The translations under genes and the position numbers were made by a program. Below the pieces are notes generated by a model. The model was not told where the DNA came from, ran no database searches, and saw only the letters and a list, made by a program, of their open reading frames with translations. DNA of 6,934 nucleotides from Clostridia bacterium. Its GTDB lineage: Bacteria; Bacillota; Clostridia; Oscillospirales; Acutalibacteraceae. The stretch covers positions 1-6,934 of the forward strand of contig JAFOCH010000092.1 of NCBI GenBank assembly GCA_017381395.1. Direction: 5' to 3'. Positions 1 to 5,617 of this stretch are shown here, piece after piece. Every line of letters begins with the position of its first letter. Positions within the stretch are counted from its first letter, which is position 1.

Positions 1-1
1 C

Positions 2-229
2 AAGTCTAGCGGTTACTATGTATTCTCATTTGATAACCTTTATTCAAAGGAAATGAGCACACCTGTAAACTTCACCCTTTACAACGCAAACGGTGAACAG
101 ATGTCAAACACTGCAGTATACTCAATCGAGTCATACGTAGTAGGTATGTCAACCATGGGTGAAACCATCAAGAATCTCAGCCAGACCCTTATCAAGTTTG
201 GTGATTCAGCAAAGGCATACTTAGCCTAA
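2..229 (+). CDS. C-terminal end of a probable secreted/surface protein (5' truncated by window)
   Basis: The open frame runs from the window edge to TAA at 227-229 and gives 75 residues. The visible part is rich in Ser, Thr, Asn and Tyr (for example YYVFSFDNLYSKEM), has no membrane segment and ends in GDSAKAYLA. From memory, the pattern 'VYSIESYVVG...LSQTLIKFGDSAKAYLA' resembles a C-terminal module that ends many large secreted proteins of Ruminococcus-like Clostridia, usually in the form 'YSvEsYa...L..lmkYGDsA..Y'. That comparison has not been checked. The enzymatic or binding part must lie upstream of the window, so no function is assigned. No G+C-rich terminator hairpin follows. The next inverted repeat (240-276) lacks a T-run and overlaps a promoter. 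Confidence 0.75.
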   Translation, partial: KSSGYYVFSFDNLYSKEMSTPVNFTLYNANGEQMSNTAVYSIESYVVGMSTMGETIKNLSQTLIKFGDSAKAYLA

Positions 230-239
230 TAATAGGAAA

Positions 240-276
240 ATAATCAATTTTTACTTGACATATAAAAATTGATTAT
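240..276. promoter_or_regulatory. Perfect inverted repeat overlapping a promoter (candidate operator)
   Basis: Bases 240-253 (ATAATCAATTTTTA) are the exact reverse complement of 263-276, giving 14-bp arms around a 9-base centre (254-262). The centre contains the -35 hexamer of the following promoter, and the right arm fills most of the -35/-10 spacer. It has one G:C pair and no T-run after it, so it is a poor intrinsic terminator for the upstream gene. Its position fits a repressor operator. Because the region is very AT-rich, a chance palindrome cannot be excluded. Confidence 0.45.
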
Positions 277-283
277 ATATAAT
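255..283 (+). promoter_or_regulatory. Perfect-consensus vegetative promoter for the 39-codon gene
   Basis: TTGACA at 255-260 and TATAAT at 278-283 are separated by exactly 17 bp, matching the housekeeping sigma consensus in both hexamers and in spacing. Transcription would start near 290, leaving a leader of about 29 bases before the ATG at 319. The sequence predicts very strong expression unless the overlapping inverted repeat is bound by a repressor. Confidence 0.88.
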
Positions 284-318
284 AAACATGTGAAAACATT
301 TTTTGGGAGGTGAAACTA

Positions 319-438
319 ATGTTTGAAATGCCGAAAATGGAAATGGTAGGATTCGAAGTTGAGGAAATCATGACTGCTTCCAACGAAGAAATCGTTAGCA
401 TCATCCCTGGCGAAGATGAAGGTCCTATCGATATTTAA
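319..438 (+). CDS. 39-aa highly acidic small peptide of unknown function
   Basis: The frame begins MFEMPKMEMVGFEVEEIMTA, carries ASNEEIVSIIPGED in its second half and ends in PIDI before TAA at 436-438. Support for a real gene is unusually good for its size: a near-perfect Shine-Dalgarno (GGAGGTGA at 306-313, 5 bases before the ATG), a perfect promoter upstream and a strong terminator downstream. The peptide has eleven Asp/Glu against one Lys, four Met in the first nine residues, no Cys, no hydrophobic segment, no signal peptide and no Gly-Gly leader site. From memory, the arrangement 'P-x-M-E-x-[VI]-x-[FI]-[ED]-x-x-[DE]-[VI]-[IM]-T-[AT]-S' resembles short uncharacterised peptides common in gut Clostridia, some of which are discussed as modified-peptide precursors. 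No modification enzyme lies nearby in this window. Function is unknown. Confidence 0.82.
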   Translation: MFEMPKMEMVGFEVEEIMTASNEEIVSIIPGEDEGPIDI

Positions 439-462
439 TTAACCCAATTGAATTCTAAGTGA

Positions 463-494
463 GAAAAAACACAGGTTTTTGCCTGTGTTTTTTC
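463..494. terminator. Strong intrinsic terminator after the small peptide gene
   Basis: GAAAAAACACAGG (463-475) pairs perfectly over 13 bp with CCTGTGTTTTTTC (482-494) around a 6-base loop, TTTTTG. The A-run on the left arm and the T-run on the right arm make it able to act on either strand. It lies 25 bases after the peptide stop codon, so the 39-codon gene is probably transcribed alone. Confidence 0.92.
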
Positions 495-531
495 GTTATA
501 TAAGTATTTGAGACAGTAATGATTTCAATTT

Positions 532-540
532 TGTTATAAT
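532..540 (+). promoter_or_regulatory. Candidate extended -10 promoter for the lipoprotein-FNT operon
   Basis: TGTTATAAT at 532-540 is a perfect extended -10 element (TG-N-TATAAT). No good -35 lies at 17 bp; TTGAGA at 508-513 is too far away at 21 bp. Transcription would start near 547 and give a leader of about 68 bases. A second TATAAT at 580-585 lies nearer the gene but has no TG extension and no -35, so it is the weaker candidate. Confidence 0.45.
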
Positions 541-614
541 TTGTCACTAAAAAGAGTGGATTTTTTAAAAAACAGACTATATAATTAGAATATACTATAT
601 AGGGTGTGAGAGAA

Positions 615-1559
615 TTGAAAAAAGTTTTAATTTTTAGCTTTTGCTTGGTTTTGATTTTGTCATTTTTTTGCGGATGTAAGGAAGAAGCAATAAATCCCGA
701 AATCACCAGCAGCGAAGAAGAAACAACAGAGGTTTTTGATATTTCGTCGGTTACTATTGATGAATTGCCGACAGAGATGTTAAATGAGGACCTTTCGAAT
801 TGGGACTATTTTAACCTTATTGCCGAGCTGCCGGACGAAAAGGTTAGTCTTTACGGACTTTCTGCAAATGACGATGGCACGGGTGTTATTTTTAGAAAAA
901 ATGATGATTTGTACTACTATAATTGGTCGTGGTTTACCACTCAGGCAAAGTTGCCGGAGATAGCAATGATTGATGTTAACGGTGACAAGCAAAAGGAAAT
1001 TGCCATTTCTCTTTACGTCGATTATAATACAAATGTTTCGGTCGAGGAATTGCATATAATTGCGTTTGAGTCGGGAAACCCGGTTGATAAATGTTTTTCC
1101 TCCGACCTGATCGAACAGCAACTTTTCAGCAAATTTGACCTTCGTTTTGAAACCGACGAGGTAAAAGAAGAGGAAACATCATCCTCATCATCATCAAAGT
1201 CAGATGAGAGTTCGACTGCATCAATGTCGTGGCTCATCGACCACACTTCCGACCTTGGAAAGCGAATTATTTTTGAGCAAAAGGCGGATGAGGTAAAGGA
1301 AGGTAAAAAGGCGAAAAAATACTTTACCTACGACGCTACACGAATCATTCGCGAAAACGGGGAGTACAATGGAATCACCGCTTATAAGGAAAATGTCGAT
1401 TACACCCTTTCGGCAAAGAACGGAATTTCAATGAAGTTAAAGGTTGCTGCGGCATTCAAGGATAGTGACAAGATTAAGTTTATTTGCACCATATCTGCAC
1501 CTGTAACTATTGAAAACGGCGAATTCGAGCTTGGAAGCTTAAAGTATTCAAAGATTTAA
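615..1559 (+). CDS. Putative lipoprotein of unknown function with Ser-rich linker
   Basis: A TTG start at 615 is preferred, giving 314 aa. The purine-rich AGGG at 601-604 is suitably placed for it, while the in-frame GTG at 606 has no Shine-Dalgarno and would only add three residues. The N-terminus (MKKVLIFSFCLVLILSFFCG) followed by Cys21 is a lipoprotein signal peptide with a lipobox-like FCGC, so the protein is probably anchored outside the membrane. A Glu/Thr/Ser-rich spacer (about 30-42) follows. Residues 120-124 (DVNGD, then KQKEI) look like the Asp-rich turn of VCBS/FG-GAP-type repeats, but only one copy is seen. An acidic and Ser-rich linker (about 183-203, with six Ser in a row at 189-194) separates this part from a C-terminal domain of about 110 residues rich in beta-prone and charged sequence. 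I do not recognise a family. The stop lies 36 bases before the FNT gene, with no terminator between them, so the two are probably cotranscribed. Confidence 0.85.
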   Translation: MKKVLIFSFCLVLILSFFCGCKEEAINPEITSSEEETTEVFDISSVTIDELPTEMLNEDLSNWDYFNLIAELPDEKVSLYGLSANDDGTGVIFRKNDDLYYYNWSWFTTQAKLPEIAMIDVNGDKQKEIAISLYVDYNTNVSVEELHIIAFESGNPVDKCFSSDLIEQQLFSKFDLRFETDEVKEEETSSSSSSKSDESSTASMSWLIDHTSDLGKRIIFEQKADEVKEGKKAKKYFTYDATRIIRENGEYNGITAYKENVDYTLSAKNGISMKLKVAAAFKDSDKIKFICTISAPVTIENGEFELGSLKYSKI

Positions 1560-1595
1560 TTATATATTGAATTTGTTGTTGAGGAATTAAAAATT

Positions 1596-2219
1596 ATGAA
1601 GTGGCTTGATATTTTTAAAAGAGCGGTTGGCGCAGGAGTTGCCATCGGTATTGGCGCAACCGTATATATTTCGTGTGAAAATAAGGTTGTCGGCGCGGTA
1701 ATGTTTGCGGTTGGACTGTTTTGCATTTGCGCCTTAGGACTTAACCTGTTTACCGGTAAAATCGGATACATAATTGATAATAAGAACGACCCTGAATGCT
1801 TCACCATTTGGTTCGGCAATCTGGTCGGAATTGTGGCAACCTCCGCATTGGTCCGAATCGCAAAACCGCAAATGGTTGACGTTGCGGCCAAAATGGTTGA
1901 AAAGAAATTAGCGCTTTCACTGCCGCAGGCGTTTATTTTGGGTATTTTCTGCGGAATGTTAATGTACCTTGCCGTCGACAATTACAGAAACTTTGACGGT
2001 ACCTTTGGCAAATGTTTGGGAATCCTTTTATGTGTACCGACCTTTATTTTGTGCGGTTTTGAGCATAGCATCGCCGATATGTCATACTTTACCTTTGGCA
2101 TCACTTCGGCAGATCAGCTTTTGGACTCGTTCATTTTCATCGCTGTTGTGTCGGTGGCAAACGGAGTCGGAGCTCTCATAATCAAATTTTTGGCAAAGCC
2201 GATTGTAAAAAAATCATAA
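1596..2219 (+). CDS. Compact formate/nitrite transporter (FNT/FocA-like) family channel
   Basis: This 207-aa membrane protein has a GAGGA ribosome binding site at 1581-1585, 10 bases before the ATG. Six hydrophobic segments are visible at about 9-26, 31-52, 71-89, 112-128, 140-154 and 180-200. FNT signatures line up in order with FocA: GLNLFTGK with Thr53 at the omega-loop Thr position, WFGNLVG (Asn75, Gly78) in the third helix, LGIFCGMLMYLAV in the fourth, GFEHSIADM with His157 at the central pore His, and VANGVGA in the last helix. Family members are pentameric channels passing small monovalent anions such as formate, nitrite or hydrosulfide. Formate is plausible in a fermenting anaerobe but the substrate cannot be read from sequence. 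It is clearly shorter than FocA or NirC (about 270-285 aa): the N-terminal cytoplasmic part and several loops are reduced, but no core helix is lost. Confidence 0.87.
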   Translation: MKWLDIFKRAVGAGVAIGIGATVYISCENKVVGAVMFAVGLFCICALGLNLFTGKIGYIIDNKNDPECFTIWFGNLVGIVATSALVRIAKPQMVDVAAKMVEKKLALSLPQAFILGIFCGMLMYLAVDNYRNFDGTFGKCLGILLCVPTFILCGFEHSIADMSYFTFGITSADQLLDSFIFIAVVSVANGVGALIIKFLAKPIVKKS

Positions 2220-2222
2220 AAA

Positions 2223-2258
2223 AAACAACCCTGTTGATACTGCTCAACAGGGTTGTTT
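2223..2258. terminator. Bidirectional terminator between convergent FNT and yfbR genes
   Basis: AAACAACCCTGTTGA (2223-2237) pairs perfectly over 15 bp with TCAACAGGGTTGTTT (2244-2258) around a 6-base loop, TACTGC. On the plus strand it begins 4 bases after the FNT stop and leads into T-rich sequence. On the minus strand it lies just past the yfbR stop, and the A-run at about 2215-2225 supplies the T-run. It therefore serves both convergent genes. Confidence 0.93.
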
Positions 2259-2267
2259 ATTGTTTAT

Positions 2268-2846
2268 TCAGTTTAGTTCATCAAGGGATAACGAATAAGC
2301 GGGCAAAAATTCATCTATAAACACGTTCACGGCAGGGATGTTCATTTCCTTAATCGCCTTCATTTGCGCTTCCTCTGCGGCAAGAAATTCACGATTTCCC
2401 GTTTTTCTTTCCTCAATGCATTTGATAACAGCGCTTAAACGGTCGGCCGCCTTAATAAACGGACGATATTCGTCGTCGCATTTTGGATTGATATATCCGC
2501 CGATTTCCTCCTTCATATCGTAGGGAAGGTGGTTTATAAGCTTTTCTGCTGCTGATTTTTCTGCCGCCTTGTACGCTTTTTTGAGGTCGGCATTAAAGTA
2601 TTTAACGGGGGTTGGCATATCACCGGTGAGAATTTCGCTCACATCGTGGTACATTGCCAGAACGGCCGCGTGCTCGGGGTTAAGCTTGCCGCCGAATCTG
2701 TTTTTATCAATTATGACCAGAGCTTGTGCAATATAGGCGGTGTCGAGGGTATGCTCGCTTAAATTTTCGGTATGGGTGTTTCGCATCAATGCCCAACGAT
2801 TTATATATTTTAGTCGGGAAAGTATCGCAAAAAATTTACTTGCCAC
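2268..2846 (-). CDS. yfbR: 5'-deoxynucleotidase, YfbR-type HD-domain phosphohydrolase
   Basis: This 192-aa cytoplasmic protein would hydrolyse deoxyribonucleoside 5'-monophosphates to deoxynucleosides and phosphate, as E. coli YfbR does in nucleotide salvage and pool control. A GTG start at 2844-2846 is chosen: it has GGGAGG (complement of 2855-2860) 8 bases upstream, and the product begins VASKFFAILSRLKYINRW, which lines up with the YfbR start (MKQSHFFAHLSRLKLINRW). An upstream in-frame ATG would add 17 unrelated residues and skip this site. HD-family metal and catalytic residues are all present: His32 in SEH, His67-Asp68 in MYHDVSE, Glu71, Asp76 in LTGDMPTPVKYF, and Asp135 in KAADRL. Arg17 and the MRNTHTENLSEH segment match the YfbR substrate region. 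Length is close to E. coli YfbR (199 aa). It converges on the FNT gene and diverges from the YfhO gene. Confidence 0.93.
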   Translation of the reverse strand: MASKFFAILSRLKYINRWALMRNTHTENLSEHTLDTAYIAQALVIIDKNRFGGKLNPEHAAVLAMYHDVSEILTGDMPTPVKYFNADLKKAYKAAEKSAAEKLINHLPYDMKEEIGGYINPKCDDEYRPFIKAADRLSAVIKCIEERKTGNREFLAAEEAQMKAIKEMNIPAVNVFIDEFLPAYSLSLDELN

Positions 2847-2910
2847 TTGTTTTTCCTCCCAAAAAATAAAAAAGTATAAAAACTGTAAAAAAGACAAGAT
2901 TTTACTTTAT

Positions 2911-2935
2911 TATTATAACAAAAAATGTTATAATA
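2911..2935. promoter_or_regulatory. 25-bp palindrome carrying divergent extended -10 elements (yfbR and yfhO-like promoters)
   Basis: TATTATAACA (2911-2920) and TGTTATAATA (2926-2935) are exact reverse complements around AAAAA. Each arm contains TGTTATAAT when read outward, a perfect extended -10 element. The plus-strand copy is at 2926-2934 and would start the YfhO gene near 2941. The minus-strand copy (complement of 2912-2920) would start yfbR near 2905 and has a good -35, TTGATA (complement of 2934-2939), at 16 bp. The plus-strand side has no clear -35. A further TATAAT at 2944-2949 has no partner. The symmetry could also be a dimeric regulator's operator acting on both genes. Confidence 0.6.
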
Positions 2936-3000
2936 TCAATGATTATAATCAGAAGTAGTATGCGATTTTTAAAATTCGTTGTATTAGGAGGCAGAAAAAG

Positions 3001-5616
3001 ATGCTGTTTGCCAAGCAAAAGGAAAGATATAAGGAGTCATTTTTTATAGCTCTTTTTATCGCGTTTATGTTTTTTATACCGTTTATGCTGATGAATAAGG
3101 GATATTTTCTGTTTTATGGAGATTTCAATGTTCAGCAGGTTCCGTTTTATAAACTTGCACACAAGGCGGTAACAAGTGGAAATATTTTTTGGAGCTGGAA
3201 TACCGATTTAGGTGCTAATTTTATTGGTTCTTATAGCTTCTATCTTATAGGAAGTCCGTTCTTCTGGCTTACATTGCCATTCCCGAACGAAATGGTTCCT
3301 TATTTAATGGGACCACTACTCATGCTTAAATTCGCTTGTTGTTCGCTTACGGCGTATTGCTATCTTCGTCGCTTTTGTCGAAACAAGGATAATGCACTTA
3401 TAGGCGCACTTCTTTACGCTTTTAGCGGATTTTCGATATATAATATTTTCTTTAATCATTTTCATGAAGCAATTGTATTTTTCCCGCTTTTACTTTTATC
3501 CCTTGAACAGCTTGTATGCGAAAACAGAAAAGGCTTTTTCGCCTTTATGGTTTTTGTCTGCTCAATGGTCAACTACTATTTCTTTGCAGGAATGTTTGTG
3601 TTCCTGATAATTTATTGGGTCATCAGAACCTTGTCGGGAAGCTGGGAAATGAAATTTTCCACATTGGGAAAAATATTGCTTGAGGGCATATTAGGCGGAC
3701 TAATGGCCTGCATAATTTTATTCCCGAGCTATTATTCGGTTGTTCAAAACAGTCGAATAAATGGATATACACTGGGTTGGAACGCAATTTTGTTTGGCAG
3801 AAATCAACGGTTTCTGAATATAATTCAGTGCTTTTTCTTCCCGCCGGATAATCCTGCTCGACCGGTATTTTTCCCGGATGCGGACGCAAAATGGTCATCA
3901 CAGGCCGGTTGGCTACCGCTTTTTGGTATGACGGGTGTTATTGCCTGGCTTCAAAATCGACGCAAAACATGGCAGAGAAGAATAATTATTACTTTGCTGT
4001 TTATGGCTCTTGTGCCAACACTTAATAGCGCGTTTCATTTCTTTAATTACGCTTATTACGCACGTTGGTTCTATATGCTGGTATTGATGCTGTCTCTCGT
4101 AACGGCACAATCGCTTGAACAACCTGATTTTGAATGGGGTTCAGCGTTTAGATGGAACACGGGTATTGTAGCTGCATTTATGCTCGTACTAGGATTTTTT
4201 CCTGCTAAACGCGAAGGGGATGTTATAACCGAGTTTGGACTTTATAATAAGGATTTCAGCGTTCGTTTTTGGATTACTTGTCTTATAGCGCTTGGATGTG
4301 CCGTTGCACTGATACTGCTCTTTACGATTAGGGGAAGCATTTTTGCCAAAAAGAAACGTTCGGTTGGCGAGATTATCTACACGGTGAAAAAGAGAAGTCC
4401 CGCATTCACTACCATGTGCATTTGTGTTTTGGCCGTTGTATCAATTGCATATTCAAGCATATTTATCTATTTTGGCAAGCAATCATCTTATGATGCGAAT
4501 AACTTTATAATTCCGGATTTAATCCAGACTGATTTTGAATTAGAGGAAAGTGAAAAGTATCGAATTGACGTGTATGAAGGAATGGATAATATAGGAATGT
4601 TCCTTGGTATTCCTACCATACAGGCGTTTCATTCAATTGTACCTGGTTCGGTAATGGAGTATTACAAGTTTATCGGGGTTGAACGTGGCGTTGGCTCGCG
4701 TCCCGAAACTTCAATGTATTCAATCCGCTCATTCCTTAACTGTCAGTATCTCGTCGACAGTACAAAGAATTCAAAGGATTTTGATTCGTCGATTATGCCG
4801 GGCTGGTCATATGTCGAACAAAAGAATAATTATGACGTGTGGCAGAATGATTATTACATCCCGTATGGCTTCACCTATGATTATTGCATAAGCGAAACCG
4901 ATGTAACGAATGGTTACAGCGGCAACGAAGCCCTTGTAATGCTAAAAGCGATGGTCGTATCGGACGAAACGCAAGCAAAAATTTCGTCCGTGTTGAAAAA
5001 CGTGAGGGAGCTTCCGAATGAGGATTTCTCATATAACGGATATTTTGTCGATTGTACCAACCGACGCGAAACCTCGATAGGTAACGGTTTTTCTGTTGAC
5101 AATCACGGCTTCACCTCTACCGTATCACTGGATAAAAAGAATTATGTTTTCTACGCCGTCCCGTATGAAGAGGGATGGACGGCATACGTCGATGGTAAAA
5201 AGGTCGACATCGAAAGGGTAAACGTCGGCTTTATGGCGGTACTTGTCGGAGAGGGCGAGCATACAGTTCGCTTTGAATATATGACACCGGGACTCGAAAC
5301 AGGACTGATTGTTACCATAGTCGGCTTTGTGTTGCTGGTGATTTATATGGCGGCGTTCAGCATCTATAAGCGTAAATATCCCGAAAAGCTGCTTGTCCGC
5401 TATCCAGAAGGGGAAAAGCTGCAAAAGCAGTGGGATAGGGATGATGCCCTTCTTGCCGAATATGAACGAGTCCTCGCCGAGAAAAAGGCGGCGGCCATTG
5501 TCGAAGCCGAGCTTAACGAGAACAATAGTCAAATCGAAAAAGCACCCGAAGTAAATGACGAAAACGACCCTTTTAAAATTGATGATAATTTTGACAATGA
5601 GGAAGTGAAAGAATAA
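3001..5616 (+). CDS. yfhO: YfhO-family membrane glycosyltransferase (GT-C type)
   Basis: This 871-aa polytopic protein has AGGAGG at 2986-2991, 9 bases before the ATG. It opens with a membrane helix (about 13-31), then the family's first outer loop with YGDFNVQQVPFY (Asp41, the position of the GT-C acidic residue) and WSWNTDLGANF. A dozen or so hydrophobic segments run to about residue 490. An extracytoplasmic domain follows (about 493-764), with the typical YfhO ending EEGWTAYVDGKKV (Gly725-Trp726) and EGEHTVRFEYMTPG before the last helix (about 767-789). In Bacillus and Listeria, YfhO takes a sugar from undecaprenyl phosphate outside the membrane and adds it to lipoteichoic acid. The real acceptor here is unknown. 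Directly downstream, one base away, is the GT2 that would make the lipid-linked sugar. The Lys/Glu/Asp-rich cytoplasmic tail of about 80 residues (790-871) looks like an extension of the family core. Confidence 0.88.
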   Translation: MLFAKQKERYKESFFIALFIAFMFFIPFMLMNKGYFLFYGDFNVQQVPFYKLAHKAVTSGNIFWSWNTDLGANFIGSYSFYLIGSPFFWLTLPFPNEMVPYLMGPLLMLKFACCSLTAYCYLRRFCRNKDNALIGALLYAFSGFSIYNIFFNHFHEAIVFFPLLLLSLEQLVCENRKGFFAFMVFVCSMVNYYFFAGMFVFLIIYWVIRTLSGSWEMKFSTLGKILLEGILGGLMACIILFPSYYSVVQNSRINGYTLGWNAILFGRNQRFLNIIQCFFFPPDNPARPVFFPDADAKWSSQAGWLPLFGMTGVIAWLQNRRKTWQRRIIITLLFMALVPTLNSAFHFFNYAYYARWFYMLVLMLSLVTAQSLEQPDFEWGSAFRWNTGIVAAFMLVLGFFPAKREGDVITEFGLYNKDFSVRFWITCLIALGCAVALILLFTIRGSIFAKKKRSVGEIIYTVKKRSPAFTTMCICVLAVVSIAYSSIFIYFGKQSSYDANNFIIPDLIQTDFELEESEKYRIDVYEGMDNIGMFLGIPTIQAFHSIVPGSVMEYYKFIGVERGVGSRPETSMYSIRSFLNCQYLVDSTKNSKDFDSSIMPGWSYVEQKNNYDVWQNDYYIPYGFTYDYCISETDVTNGYSGNEALVMLKAMVVSDETQAKISSVLKNVRELPNEDFSYNGYFVDCTNRRETSIGNGFSVDNHGFTSTVSLDKKNYVFYAVPYEEGWTAYVDGKKVDIERVNVGFMAVLVGEGEHTVRFEYMTPGLETGLIVTIVGFVLLVIYMAAFSIYKRKYPEKLLVRYPEGEKLQKQWDRDDALLAEYERVLAEKKAAAIVEAELNENNSQIEKAPEVNDENDPFKIDDNFDNEEVKE

Positions 5617-5617
5617 A

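Noticed and set aside
240..276. Inverted repeat as an intrinsic terminator for the upstream surface-protein gene
   Set aside because: The stem has a single G:C pair, no T-run follows, and a consensus promoter is embedded in it.
606..614. GTG start at 606 for the lipoprotein
   Set aside because: No Shine-Dalgarno precedes it; the purine-rich AGGG at 601-604 is correctly spaced for TTG at 615, which also gives a standard MKK signal-peptide start.
1168..1200. TCA-rich microsatellite in the lipoprotein gene as a phase-variation tract
   Set aside because: The repeat unit is three bases, so slippage would change linker length but not the frame; it simply encodes a Ser-rich linker.
1556..1981. 141-codon minus-strand open frame opposite the FNT gene
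   Set aside because: It lies fully antisense to a well-supported FNT gene, has no ribosome binding site, and its composition mirrors the codon pattern of the plus strand.
2847..2897. N-terminal extension of 17 residues on the YfbR protein (ATG at 2895-2897)
   Set aside because: The extension overlaps the strong ribosome binding site of the GTG start at 2846, has no homology to the YfbR start and is a hydrophobic AT-rich artefact.
5125..5532. 135-codon minus-strand open frame opposite the end of the YfhO gene
   Set aside because: It is antisense to a conserved YfhO domain and shows no recognisable protein motif or translation signal.
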